DNA from: Hylemonella sp. UBA6679 | GTDB lineage: Bacteria; Pseudomonadota; Gammaproteobacteria; Burkholderiales; Burkholderiaceae_C | DNA length: 28,150 bases | NCBI GenBank assembly: GCA_002454975.1 | Contig: DKJZ01000061.1 | Span: forward strand, 1-28,150 | Direction: 5' to 3' | In this document: positions 1 to 7,911 of the stretch, piece after piece | How positions within the stretch are numbered: position 1 is the stretch's first letter | How the letters are laid out: each line of letters opens with the position of its first letter | Program-made: the position numbers and the translations under genes | The notes under the pieces: generated by a model | Seen by the model: only the letters and a program-made list of their open reading frames with translations | Told to the model about the DNA's origin: nothing | Database searches by the model: none

Positions 1-392
1 ACCACATTGCCGCCCATGCTGTGGCCCACCAGGTCAATCTGGCTTGGCGCCGCTGCTTCTTGCGGGTAGCGCGCCAGGGTGTGGTCGATCAGAAAATCCA
101 GATCGGCCATGTAGTCGGGAAACCAGTAGTTGTCGTGGCCGGGGTAGCTGTTGTTCTCCCAGCCGCTCAGGCCAAAGCCACGCCAGTCGGGCGCGATGAT
201 GAAGCGGCCCTGCATGAAAGCCTCTTCAAACGCGTCCACCACGAACTGGTAAGAGGCGCCCACGTCCATCCAGCCATGCACCATCACCAGGGGGGCGATG
301 CCCGGTGTGGGCTGGCCCCAGGTGCGGACGTGGTAGTTGAGTTGGCGGATACGAACAAACTCGGATTGGGAGGCGCGTTGGGCTTGGTACAT
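1..392 (-). CDS. Alpha/beta hydrolase, N-terminal part (runs off left edge)
   Basis: The first 130 residues of an alpha/beta-hydrolase-fold enzyme are present; the rest lies beyond the left edge. Visible landmarks are the oxyanion-hole strand VMVHGWMD (residues 37-44), the APDWRGFGLS segment (67-76) and the nucleophile elbow GHSMGGN with the likely catalytic Ser125. The acid and histidine of the triad would be in the missing part. The start is the ATG at 392 on the minus strand. The gene diverges from the acyl-CoA synthetase at 441, leaving 48 bases for both promoters. The substrate cannot be told from this fragment; the family includes esterases, epoxide hydrolases and haloperoxidase-like enzymes. 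Confidence 0.85.
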   Translation of the reverse strand, partial: MYQAQRASQSEFVRIRQLNYHVRTWGQPTPGIAPLVMVHGWMDVGASYQFVVDAFEEAFMQGRFIIAPDWRGFGLSGWENNSYPGHDNYWFPDYMADLDFLIDHTLARYPQEAAAPSQIDLVGHSMGGNV

Positions 393-440
393 TTGTCGAT
401 CATACGAAGTCACGACGACCCACACGGTCAAAAAAGAGAC

Positions 441-2330
441 ATGAGACCACGCGCCACCACCACCGGGCCTGCCCAAGCCATGAAAACCGCCCCTTTATCG
501 CCACGGGCCAAGCTCGCTAAGCAGCCCAAAGCACGCGCTGCTGCACCCCTAGACCGCTACGCACAAATTCACCGTGATTTCAGCTGGCATGTGCCCGAGC
601 ATTTCAACATGGCGCAGGTGTGCAGCCGGCGTTGGGCGCAGGCCAAGGATGCTCACAAAAGAGTAGCGGTCATCGCAGACGGCACGGGGCTCAAGCCCAC
701 ACAACACACCTATGCCGAGCTGCAGGCCCAGGCCAACCAACTCAGCCACGCGCTGGTGCAACTGGGCGTCAAACGCGGCGACCGCGTGGCCATCGTGCTG
801 CCGCAGCGTTTTGAGACCGCGGTGGCCTACATGGCCGTGTTGCAAATGGGCGCGGTGGCCATGCCTTTGTCGATATTGTTTGGGCCAGAGGCGCTGAGCT
901 ACCGCTTGCAAGACAGCCAAGCCGTGCTGGCCATTGCCGACGACAACAGCCTGGATGTTTTGCGCACGCTGCGCCATGAATGCCCCACCGTGCGCCACAC
1001 GGTGGCTGTGGGCAACATGCCGGTCGACACCACCTCCAAGCCGGCAGGCAAGGGCGGCCAGCCTTTGCCATGGGTGCAGCTGCTGGCCTCGCAGCCCACG
1101 CACTTTGAGCTGGTCAACACCTTGGCCGAGGAGCCCGCGGTGCTCATCTACACCAGCGGCACCACCGGCAACCCCAAGGGCGCGTTGATTCCGCACCGCG
1201 CTTTGATTGGCAACCTCACAGGGTTCACCGCCAGCCAAAACTGGTTTGGCTTTGACCCGTTCAAACACAAAGCGCTCAAGGGTTACGCGCAATTACCTCT
1301 GGCCTCCACCGCCGTGTTCTGGTCGCCTGCCGATTGGGCCTGGACCGGCGGCTTGATGGACGCGCTTTTGCCCACGCTCTATTACGGTCGGCCCATCGTG
1401 GCGTTCAACGGCCGCTTTTCGCCGCAAACCGCGTTTGAACTCATCGAGCGCCACGGTGTCACGCACACCTTTTTGTTCCCCACCGCGCTCAAGGCCATGA
1501 TGAAGGCCTACCCCGCGCCACGCCAGCAGTTCAAGTTCAATTTGCAAGCCATCATGAGTGCGGGCGAAGCCGTGGGCGATGCGGTGTTTGCCTACTGCCA
1601 AGAGCAGCTGGGCGTGACGGTCAACGAGATGTTCGGGCAGACCGAGATCAACTACATCGTGGGCAATTGCGCGCGGCTGTGGCCAGCACGCGCGGGCAGC
1701 ATGGGCAAGGGCTACCCCGGCCACCGCGTTGCGGTGATTGACGAACAGGGCCGTGAATGCGCGGCTGGCGAGGTGGGTGATGTGGCGGTGCACCGCTTGG
1801 ATGTGCATGGCACGCCCGACCCGATTTTCTTTTTGGGCTACTGGAACAACGCCAAATCCACCGCGGCCAAATACACCGGCGACTGGTGCCGCACCGGCGA
1901 CCTGGCGTTTGCGGATGCCGACGGTTACCTCTGGTACCAAGGCCGGGCCGACGATGTGTTCAAAGCCGCGGGCTACCGCATTGGCCCGGGCGAAATTGAG
2001 AACTGCCTGGTCAAACACGCGGCCGTGGCCAACGCCGCGGTGGTGCCCAAGCCCGATGCGCAGCGCGGCGCCGTGGTCAAGGCTTATGTGGTGCTTGCTC
2101 CTGATTTTGTAGCGCATAACCCAGTTTTTGCATTGCCTGGCGGCCAGTTAGACGCAGAAAAACTCACCGCGGATTTGCAGCTGCACGTCAAAGGCAAACT
2201 CGCCCCTTACGAGTACCCCAAAGAGATTGAGTTTGTAGATGCCTTACCCATGACCACCACCGGCAAGGTGCAACGCCGGGTGCTGCGCTTGCAAGAAGAA
2301 GCACGTGCAGCCCAAGCCGCCGCCTCTTGA
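441..2330 (+). CDS. AMP-forming acyl-CoA synthetase (medium-chain/acetyl-CoA synthetase-like)
   Basis: This is an ANL-superfamily adenylating enzyme that should activate a carboxylic acid to its acyl-CoA through an acyl-AMP. The phosphate-binding loop YTSGTTGNPKG lies at about residues 237-247. Further landmarks are the MFGQTE motif, the TGDWCRTGDLA motif with the adenylate-binding Asp, the hinge region GRADDVFKAAGYRIGPGEIE, and the C-terminal PMTTTGKVQRR with the catalytic Lys. The overall look is of the medium-chain (ACSM-like) group, so the substrate could be acetate to medium-chain or aromatic acids. Conserved sequence begins only near residue 38 (PLDRYAQIHRDF), after a Lys/Ala-rich leader. 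The start is therefore uncertain: ATG 441 follows a weak AAGAG, while ATG 480 is the alternative and has no visible ribosome site. The C-terminal domain carries an extra loop near 2100-2160, treated as a finding. Confidence 0.9.
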   Translation: MRPRATTTGPAQAMKTAPLSPRAKLAKQPKARAAAPLDRYAQIHRDFSWHVPEHFNMAQVCSRRWAQAKDAHKRVAVIADGTGLKPTQHTYAELQAQANQLSHALVQLGVKRGDRVAIVLPQRFETAVAYMAVLQMGAVAMPLSILFGPEALSYRLQDSQAVLAIADDNSLDVLRTLRHECPTVRHTVAVGNMPVDTTSKPAGKGGQPLPWVQLLASQPTHFELVNTLAEEPAVLIYTSGTTGNPKGALIPHRALIGNLTGFTASQNWFGFDPFKHKALKGYAQLPLASTAVFWSPADWAWTGGLMDALLPTLYYGRPIVAFNGRFSPQTAFELIERHGVTHTFLFPTALKAMMKAYPAPRQQFKFNLQAIMSAGEAVGDAVFAYCQEQLGVTVNEMFGQTEINYIVGNCARLWPARAGSMGKGYPGHRVAVIDEQGRECAAGEVGDVAVHRLDVHGTPDPIFFLGYWNNAKSTAAKYTGDWCRTGDLAFADADGYLWYQGRADDVFKAAGYRIGPGEIENCLVKHAAVANAAVVPKPDAQRGAVVKAYVVLAPDFVAHNPVFALPGGQLDAEKLTADLQLHVKGKLAPYEYPKEIEFVDALPMTTTGKVQRRVLRLQEEARAAQAAAS

Positions 2331-2389
2331 GCTTGGATTCCTACCCCCCATCCCGATTCCCCCAACCCCGATTCAACCAACGGACACCC

Positions 2390-3469
2390 ATGAGCACACC
2401 CTTGCCCCTCGTTCAGCTTGGCACCAGCGACCTGCACGTCACCCCCATTTGCCTGGGCACCATGACCTTTGGCGAGCAGGTCAACGAGCCACTGGCCCAC
2501 ACCATCTTGGACCGCTCGCTCGCGCTGGGTGTGAACTTTCTCGACACCGCCGAGATGTACGCCGTGCCGCCCAAGGCCGAGACCTTCAACCTGACCGAGA
2601 CCATCATCGGCAACTGGCTGGCCGCCCGGCCTGGCGCGCGTCACAAGATGGTGATTGCCACCAAAGTGGCTGGCCCCTCGCGCAACATGCCTTGGGTGCG
2701 CGGCGGCAGCCCCAACCTGACGCCTGCCGACATCGAAGACGCTTGCCACGGCAGCTTGAAGCGCCTGCAAACCGATGTGATCGACCTCTACCAAATCCAT
2801 TGGCCAGTGCGCCATGTGCCCGCGTTTGGCATGGCCTATTTCGACCCGAAAAAAGACAACCCCGAGCTCACCAGCCTGCACGAGCAACTCGCAGCGCTGG
2901 GTAAGCTGGTGCAAGCCGGCAAGGTCCGCGCGGTGGGCTTGTCCAACGAAACACCTTATGGTGTGCATGAGTTTGTGCGCCTGGCCGAGCAACACGGCTT
3001 GCCGCGCGTGGCCACGGTGCAAAACGCCTATTGCCTGCTCAACCGCACGGTGGAAAACGCGCTGGACGAAACCCTGCACCGCTTGAACGTGTCCTTGCTG
3101 GCGTACTCGCCCCTGGCCTTTGGTTTGCTCACTGGCAAGTACGATGCCTCGGGCACCACCGGCCCCGATGCCCCGATGGATGGGCGCATTGCCCGTTATG
3201 AGAGCGTGCGCCAACAACGCTGGGGCCGCCCCGAAGCTTTGGCCGCCGCGCGGCGTTACAACGACTTGGCGCGCGTCAACGGCATGAGCCCCACCCAGTT
3301 GGCCCTGGCGTTTTGCTACACCAAGTGGCAAGTGGCCAGCACCATCATTGGGGTCACTTCCGTGCAGCAACTCGAAGACGACGTGGCCGTCTGGGGCACC
3401 ACCTTGAGCAAGGAGCTGCTCAAAGAGATCGACGCCATCCGCTGGGAGCTGCGCGACCCGGCTCTGTGA
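2390..3469 (+). CDS. tas: Aldo/keto reductase, Tas family
   Basis: An NADPH-dependent aldo/keto reductase of 359 residues closely resembling E. coli Tas. Shared blocks include LGTMTFGEQ near the N-terminus, the DTAEMYAVPP segment, LKRLQTDVIDLYQIHWP and LSNETPYGVHEF. The catalytic tetrad is visible as Asp52, Tyr57, Lys92 and His137. Tas complements a prephenate-dehydrogenase defect in E. coli, but its physiological substrate is not settled, so only the reductase class is secure. The ATG at 2390 fits the N-terminal beta-hairpin of the family. It lies 59 bases after the acyl-CoA synthetase, so co-transcription is possible but unproven. Confidence 0.9.
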   Translation: MSTPLPLVQLGTSDLHVTPICLGTMTFGEQVNEPLAHTILDRSLALGVNFLDTAEMYAVPPKAETFNLTETIIGNWLAARPGARHKMVIATKVAGPSRNMPWVRGGSPNLTPADIEDACHGSLKRLQTDVIDLYQIHWPVRHVPAFGMAYFDPKKDNPELTSLHEQLAALGKLVQAGKVRAVGLSNETPYGVHEFVRLAEQHGLPRVATVQNAYCLLNRTVENALDETLHRLNVSLLAYSPLAFGLLTGKYDASGTTGPDAPMDGRIARYESVRQQRWGRPEALAAARRYNDLARVNGMSPTQLALAFCYTKWQVASTIIGVTSVQQLEDDVAVWGTTLSKELLKEIDAIRWELRDPAL

Positions 3470-3617
3470 GGCTTGTCACGCCTGGTTTTGCCTGCGGGCT
3501 GACTTCAAGCTCAGCACCTAGGGTTTTGGAGCGGTTTTGGCCAGCAGGCTGTGTCATCCTGCGCAGGGGGGTGCCGCGTTAGTGTGGAACCTCTTGAGAT
3601 CTCGAAAGGATCCGACC

Positions 3618-4376
3618 ATGAACAAAACCTTGTCTTTCACCGCAGCGCTCAGCGCTTTGCTGACCCTGCAGGCCCACGCGCTGGAGCTTGGCCGGGTGGT
3701 TTCCACCACGCCGGTGATGCAACAAGTGGCTGTGCCCCAGCAGGTGTGCAACAACGAAGAGGTGGCCGTAGCCCAGCCGCGCACAGGCTTGGGTGCCGCC
3801 ATGGGCGCCATCGCTGGCGGCGCTTTGGGTGCCAGCACCCACGGTGCTGGTCGGGCCCCAGCCACGGTCATTGGCGCTCTGGGTGGCGCGGTCATTGGCG
3901 ACCGCTTGGAGGGCCACAGCGTGCGCACCCAAACTGTGCAGCGTTGCACCACCCAAACCAGCTATGAAAACCGCCCCGTGGCTTTCAACGTGGTGTATGA
4001 ATTTGCCGGCAAGCAGTACAGCACCACCCTGCGCGAAGACCCGGGCACCACCATCCCCGTCGAGGTCACGCCCACCGGCGCCATCAACGGCCCTGCCGCC
4101 GTGGGCTTGCCCAGCGTTGCGGTGGCAGCTGCCCCGGCCAACCCTGCGGTCTATCAGCAGCCTGTTTACCCCCAGCCTATCTACAGCCAGCCCATTTACA
4201 GCCAACCCACGTACCCCGTTCACGCGCCCATTTACCAGCCACCGGTGGTGGTGAGCCGGCCTCACATCGACCCGATTTATCCGGCGGTGGTGCTGGGTGT
4301 GGGCCTGGCCAGCTGGGGTGGCTACCGCTACGGCCACACGCACCGCCACCACGGGGGCGGTCGCCGCTGGCATTGA
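3618..4376 (+). CDS. Secreted glycine-zipper (2TM) envelope protein
   Basis: A 252-residue protein with a signal peptide (residues 1 to about 22, cut near AHA) and a glycine-zipper segment at about 60-100 (GAAMGAIAGGALGAS, then VIGALGGAVIGDRLEG). This is the Rick_17kDa/glycine-zipper 2TM type found in outer-membrane and periplasmic proteins. Two cysteines flank the zipper (CNNEE and QRCTTQ). The C-terminal part is low complexity: tandem Tyr/Gln/Pro repeats (VYPQP, IYSQP, IYSQP, TYPVH) followed by a His/Gly/Arg-rich tail. The ATG at 3618 has an AAGGA ribosome site. It is monocistronic, with a strong terminator after it. Its role is unknown; membrane association or envelope stability would fit. 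Confidence 0.75.
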   Translation: MNKTLSFTAALSALLTLQAHALELGRVVSTTPVMQQVAVPQQVCNNEEVAVAQPRTGLGAAMGAIAGGALGASTHGAGRAPATVIGALGGAVIGDRLEGHSVRTQTVQRCTTQTSYENRPVAFNVVYEFAGKQYSTTLREDPGTTIPVEVTPTGAINGPAAVGLPSVAVAAAPANPAVYQQPVYPQPIYSQPIYSQPTYPVHAPIYQPPVVVSRPHIDPIYPAVVLGVGLASWGGYRYGHTHRHHGGGRRWH

Positions 4377-4391
4377 TCTGCTAGCTCACAC

Positions 4392-4427
4392 AACCGCCCC
4401 AGCCAGCAGCTTGGGGCGGTTTTTTTT
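4392..4427 (+). terminator. Rho-independent terminator after glycine-zipper gene
   Basis: A perfect 10-base stem, AACCGCCCCA (4392-4401) pairing with TGGGGCGGTT (4412-4421), has a 10-base loop and runs into eight consecutive T at 4420-4427. It lies 16 bases after the stop codon of the upstream gene and separates it from plsY. Confidence 0.92.
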
Positions 4428-4477
4428 GGGTGCGCGCCCCGCTAGACTATGGCCATTGTTGGCTTCAGATGCACCTC

Positions 4478-5104
4478 ATGCAATTTCTCAATCCCGCGCT
4501 GGCTGTGTTGGCGGCGTACCTCATTGGTTCTTTGTCTTTTGCCGTGATCGTCAGCCGCCTCATGGGGCTGAATGACCCGCGCACCTACGGCTCCAACAAC
4601 CCTGGTGCCACCAATGTGCTGCGCTCGGGCAACAAAGCCGCTGCCGTGCTGACCTTGCTGCTCGACGCCCTCAAGGGCTATGTGCCGGTGCTGCTGGTGC
4701 GCCTGTACGGTGCCGACTTTGGCTTGGCCTGGGGCACCTTGGCCCTGGTGGGCTTGGCCGCGTTTGCCGGGCATGTGTACCCGGTGTTTTTCAAATTTGA
4801 AGGCGGCAAAGGCGTGGCCACCGCACTGGGCGTGCTCTTTGGGGTGGACGCCTGCCTGGGCCTGGCAACTGCGCTCACCTGGTTGTTGGTGGCGGTGTTT
4901 TTCCGTTACTCATCCTTGGCGGCTTTGGTGGCTGCGGTGCTCGCACCGGTGTATTACGCCATGGGCGCCGTGCTGGTGTGGCCCTGGCATGCGGGCATGG
5001 GCTGGGCCTTGATCGCCATGTCGGCCATGCTGGTGTGGCGCCACAAGCTCAACATCCAGCGCCTGGCTGCTGGGCAAGAATCCAAGATCGGTGCCAAAAA
5101 ATAA
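4478..5104 (+). CDS. plsY: Glycerol-3-phosphate acyltransferase PlsY
   Basis: An integral membrane acyltransferase that transfers the acyl group from acyl-phosphate to glycerol-3-phosphate, the first step of phospholipid synthesis in the PlsX/PlsY route. About 208 residues with five hydrophobic segments. The three cytoplasmic family motifs are intact: YGSNNPGATNVLR, the GHVYPVFFKFEGGKGVAT block, and HKLNIQRLAAGQE near the C-terminus. The ATG at 4478 is chosen because it precedes the first membrane segment directly. ATG 4469, three codons upstream in the same frame, is equally possible, and neither has a strong ribosome site. It converges on yajQ, 74 bases away. Confidence 0.95.
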   Translation: MQFLNPALAVLAAYLIGSLSFAVIVSRLMGLNDPRTYGSNNPGATNVLRSGNKAAAVLTLLLDALKGYVPVLLVRLYGADFGLAWGTLALVGLAAFAGHVYPVFFKFEGGKGVATALGVLFGVDACLGLATALTWLLVAVFFRYSSLAALVAAVLAPVYYAMGAVLVWPWHAGMGWALIAMSAMLVWRHKLNIQRLAAGQESKIGAKK

Positions 5105-5126
5105 AGCCTGGCACTTTTCAGTGCCA
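5090..5126 (-). terminator. Terminator for yajQ, overlapping the plsY 3' end
   Basis: A 7-base stem (TGGCACT at 5109-5115 with AGTGCCA at 5120-5126) has a four-base loop. Read on the minus strand it is followed by GGC and then TTTATTTTTT (5108 down to about 5096), which makes it a plausible yajQ terminator. That T-run is the complement of the last Lys codons and TAA stop of plsY. On the plus strand the hairpin lacks a T-run. Confidence 0.65.
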
Positions 5127-5178
5127 AGCCTTGCTGGGTCTCGCTGCTCAGCTATCAATTCAGTAGCACAAGTGCAGA

Positions 5179-5664
5179 TCAGTCGCGAAAGTTGTTGAAG
5201 CTCAGCGGCACATCGGTCACGTCTTTGCGCAGCAGCGCCATGGCAGCTTGCAGGTCGTCGCGCTTGGCGCCGGTGACGCGCACCGCGTCGCCCTGAATGG
5301 CGGCTTGCACCTTGAGTTTGCTGTCTTTGATCAGGCGCTGAATTTTTTTACTCAACTCGGTTTCAATGCCGTTGCGCACCTTGATGACGCGCTTGACCTT
5401 GTCGCCACCGATTTTTTGCAGGTCGCCCATGTCGAGAAAACGCACGTCCACGCTGCGCTTGGTGAGCTTGCTGCGCAAAATGTCTTCGATTTGGGCAATT
5501 TGAAAATCCGCGTCGCCAATGAGTGTGATGTCTTTGTCTTTGATCTCGATGGACGCGGCCGTGCCTTTGAAGTCGAAGCGGGTGGCGATTTCTTTGGCGC
5601 TGTTGTCCACAGCATTTTTCACTTCAACGATGTCGGCTTCGCAAACGGTGTCGAACGATGGCAT
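5179..5664 (-). CDS. yajQ: YajQ-family (UPF0234) cyclic-di-GMP-binding protein
   Basis: A 161-residue YajQ protein, full length for the family. The start MPSFDTVCEADIVEVKNAVDN and the end VPLSFNNFRD are typical, as are the FDFKGT and GDAVRVTGAKRDDLQ blocks. YajQ proteins fold as two ferredoxin-like domains; members from Xanthomonas and others bind cyclic-di-GMP and act with a transcription regulator. Whether this one does is inference. The ATG at 5664 has a clear AAGGAG ribosome site five bases upstream. The frame extends 14 codons further upstream, but that part is not conserved. It diverges from murB with 77 bases between start codons. Confidence 0.93.
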   Translation of the reverse strand: MPSFDTVCEADIVEVKNAVDNSAKEIATRFDFKGTAASIEIKDKDITLIGDADFQIAQIEDILRSKLTKRSVDVRFLDMGDLQKIGGDKVKRVIKVRNGIETELSKKIQRLIKDSKLKVQAAIQGDAVRVTGAKRDDLQAAMALLRKDVTDVPLSFNNFRD

Positions 5665-5741
5665 CTTGGGCTCCTTGGATGTGCAAATGCCGATATTTTG
5701 CGGCATCTTGAAATATCATCCATCACCCATTGCCCCAGTTC

Positions 5742-6824
5742 ATGCAGATCGAGCACAACGTCCCCCTTCAGCCGCACAACACCTTTCACATCGTGGCCCG
5801 CGCCACGACGCTGTTGCGGGTGCGCAGCACCGAGGATTTGCAGGCGCTCACCGCTGACAGTGCTTGGCGCGCCGCGCCCACCTTTGTGTTGGGTGGGGGC
5901 AGCAACATCGTGCTCACGGGCGATGTCAAACCGCTGGTGCTCAAAATAGAAATCCCCGGCATGCGCTTGGTGGAAGAAACCAGCCGGGCCTGGGTGGTTG
6001 AGGCTGGAGCGGGTGAGTCATGGCACGAGCTGGTGCGCTGGACCTTGGCCCAGGGCTACCCCGGGCTGGAGAACATGGCCTTGATCCCTGGCACGGTGGG
6101 CGCTTCGCCGGTGCAAAACATCGGTGCCTACGGCGTGGAGCTGCAAGACCGTTTTGAATCGCTCGACGCCTTTGACCTGCACACCGGACGCACCTTCACG
6201 CTCAATGCCGCGCAATGCGCCTTTGGCTACCGCGACTCGGTGTTCAAACACACCAGCGCGGTCGATGCCACAAGCGGCCTGCCTGCAGGCCTGGGTCTGG
6301 CGGGCAGGGCGGTGATCACCCAGGTGCGCTTTCGCCTGCCCAAACCCTGGAAGCCCGAGCTGAGCTACCTGGATTTGCAGAAAAAAACAGAACTCACCGG
6401 CATCACACAGCCCAGCGCGCAGCAAATTTTCGAGTGGGTGTGCGAGATCCGCCGCGCCAAGCTGCCCGACCCGGCGGTGGTGGGCAATGCAGGGAGTTTT
6501 TTCAAGAACCCCACAGTGACCCCCGAGCAGTGCGCCGACATCATCGCGCGCGACCCCAAGGTGGTGCACTACCACTTGGCCGATGGCACCGTCAAACTTG
6601 CGGCCGGTTGGCTGATTGACGCTTGCGGCTGGCGCGGCAAAAGCATCGGCCAAGCCGGCGTGTACGAGAAACAAGCGCTGGTGCTGGTCAACCGTGGACC
6701 ACTCAACGGCGACCCGGCCAGTGGCGCCACCGGTGGCGAGGTGATGACCTTGGCCAAAGCCATCCAAACCAGTGTGTACGAGCGCTTTGGCATCCTCCTC
6801 CAGCCCGAGCCGGTGGTGGTTTAG
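5742..6824 (+). CDS. murB: UDP-N-acetylenolpyruvoylglucosamine reductase MurB
   Basis: A FAD- and NADPH-dependent reductase that makes UDP-N-acetylmuramate, the second step of peptidoglycan precursor synthesis. 360 residues. The FAD-binding part shows GGGSNIVLTG (51-60) and IPGTVGASPVQNIGAYGVE (115-133). The GYRDSVFK block (162-169) marks a type I MurB like E. coli. The catalytic Ser is in GNAGSFFKNP (Ser252) and the C-terminal Glu lies in the QPEP region. A small extra loop (HTSAVDATSGLPAG, 170-183) sits between the GYRDS block and GLGLAGRAVIT. The ATG at 5742 is preferred to an in-frame TTG four codons upstream. Confidence 0.96.
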   Translation: MQIEHNVPLQPHNTFHIVARATTLLRVRSTEDLQALTADSAWRAAPTFVLGGGSNIVLTGDVKPLVLKIEIPGMRLVEETSRAWVVEAGAGESWHELVRWTLAQGYPGLENMALIPGTVGASPVQNIGAYGVELQDRFESLDAFDLHTGRTFTLNAAQCAFGYRDSVFKHTSAVDATSGLPAGLGLAGRAVITQVRFRLPKPWKPELSYLDLQKKTELTGITQPSAQQIFEWVCEIRRAKLPDPAVVGNAGSFFKNPTVTPEQCADIIARDPKVVHYHLADGTVKLAAGWLIDACGWRGKSIGQAGVYEKQALVLVNRGPLNGDPASGATGGEVMTLAKAIQTSVYERFGILLQPEPVVV

Positions 6825-6866
6825 ACTTTTCTTCAAGCGCTTTTGTGCCCCCAACCCCGCACCACC

Positions 6867-7136
6867 ATGACCCTTGACGATTTCACCCGCGAAGCCCAGG
6901 CCTTGGGTTACCAAGAAACCCTCAGCCGCAGCTGGGACCCCCTGACGGTGCTGGCCACGCACAGCCACCCCTTTGACGCGCGCGCCGTGGTCACCCAAGG
7001 CGAGATGTGGCTCACCGTGGCTGGCAACACCCAGCACTTGCAAGCGGGCGACAGGTTTGAGGTGGCGCACGATGTGCCGCACGAGGAGCGCTACGGCCCG
7101 CAAGGCGCCACCTACTGGGTCGCGCGGCGCAGCTGA
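6867..7136 (+). CDS. Small cupin-domain protein
   Basis: An 89-residue single-domain cupin. The core is VLATHSHPFDARAVVTQGEMWLTVAG (about 26-51), which carries the HxH...E pattern of cupin motif 1. Motif 2 is AGDRFEVAHDVPHEERYGPQGATYWVARR, with a His in the VPHEE turn. This supports a metal-binding beta-barrel; the substrate is unknown. The ATG at 6867 is used; an in-frame GTG at 6843 is an alternative. It follows murB by 42 bases and ends 5 bases before the short-chain dehydrogenase, so the two are probably co-transcribed. Confidence 0.8.
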   Translation: MTLDDFTREAQALGYQETLSRSWDPLTVLATHSHPFDARAVVTQGEMWLTVAGNTQHLQAGDRFEVAHDVPHEERYGPQGATYWVARRS

Positions 7137-7141
7137 GTGAC

Positions 7142-7846
7142 ATGCAAAGTTTGAACGAAGGCTTCCGGGCTGTGGTGATGGGCAGCACCGGAACGATAGG
7201 CGCTGCTTTTGTCGATGCGCTCAAGCACAACCCGCGCTGCGCGGGAGTGGTGGAAATGTCGCGGCGCGATGGCATGTTGCTCGAAGACGAAGACAGCATC
7301 AAAGCTGCGGCGGCTTACTGCGCCAAGGGCGCGCCGTTTCAGCTCATCATTGACGCCACCGGCGCGCTGACCATCGACGGCCACGGCCCCGAAAAACACC
7401 TGGGCGCTTTGAACGCGGCGCAACTCGCGCGGCAATTCGAGGTCAACACCATCGGTCCGGCTTTGCTGCTCAAGCATTTTGTGCCCTTGCTCGACAGCCA
7501 GCAGCGGGCGATTTACGCCAAGCTCTCGGCCCGTGTGGGCAGCATCGCCGACAACCGCTTGGGCGGCTGGTATGGCTACCGCGCGGCCAAAGCAGCGCTC
7601 AACATGGTGTTGCAGTCCGCTGCCATTGAGCTGGCGCGTCGCAAGCCTTTGGCGCTGGTGGCCGCCATGCAGCCTGGTACGGTGGCTTCGCCGCTGACCC
7701 AGCCTTTCGTCAACCCCGCAGACTGCTTGCTGCCCAGCACAGCCGCGCAAGGCTTGTTGGCCGCGCTCGATGGTTTGCCTGCGCCGCACAAAGGCCATGT
7801 GGGCGCCTATTTTGTGGACCACCAGGGCCGCAGCATCCCTTGGTAA
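7142..7846 (+). CDS. Short-chain dehydrogenase/reductase (C-factor-like)
   Basis: A 234-residue SDR oxidoreductase. The nucleotide-binding GSTGTIG loop is at 14-20, the structural VNTIG block is near 101-105, and the catalytic Ser134, Tyr146 and Lys150 are arranged as SIADN...YGYRAAK. The C-terminal half (QPGTVASPLTQPF, ending HQGRSIPW) matches the CsgA/C-factor-like subgroup of SDRs. The reaction is NAD(P)-linked; the substrate cannot be deduced. It lies immediately after the cupin gene and 65 bases before rsuA. Confidence 0.87.
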   Translation: MQSLNEGFRAVVMGSTGTIGAAFVDALKHNPRCAGVVEMSRRDGMLLEDEDSIKAAAAYCAKGAPFQLIIDATGALTIDGHGPEKHLGALNAAQLARQFEVNTIGPALLLKHFVPLLDSQQRAIYAKLSARVGSIADNRLGGWYGYRAAKAALNMVLQSAAIELARRKPLALVAAMQPGTVASPLTQPFVNPADCLLPSTAAQGLLAALDGLPAPHKGHVGAYFVDHQGRSIPW

Positions 7847-7911
7847 GCCCCGCCCAAGAGCTGAACATCGCCTAGACACCACCTGGATAACCCCCGGACA
7901 CGACCTGATTT

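Noticed and set aside
2351..2374. Repeated CCCGATTC before the tas-like gene
   Set aside because: It is a short low-complexity C-rich run with no wider repeat structure.
3470..3617. 148-base gap before the glycine-zipper gene searched for a terminator or small gene
   Set aside because: Only weak short stems (around 3498-3520) and a GAGATCTC palindrome are seen; no T-run, no convincing promoter and no small gene.
5730..5741. TTG start extending MurB by four residues
   Set aside because: The ATG at 5742 begins the conserved N-terminus; the TTG adds nothing recognisable.
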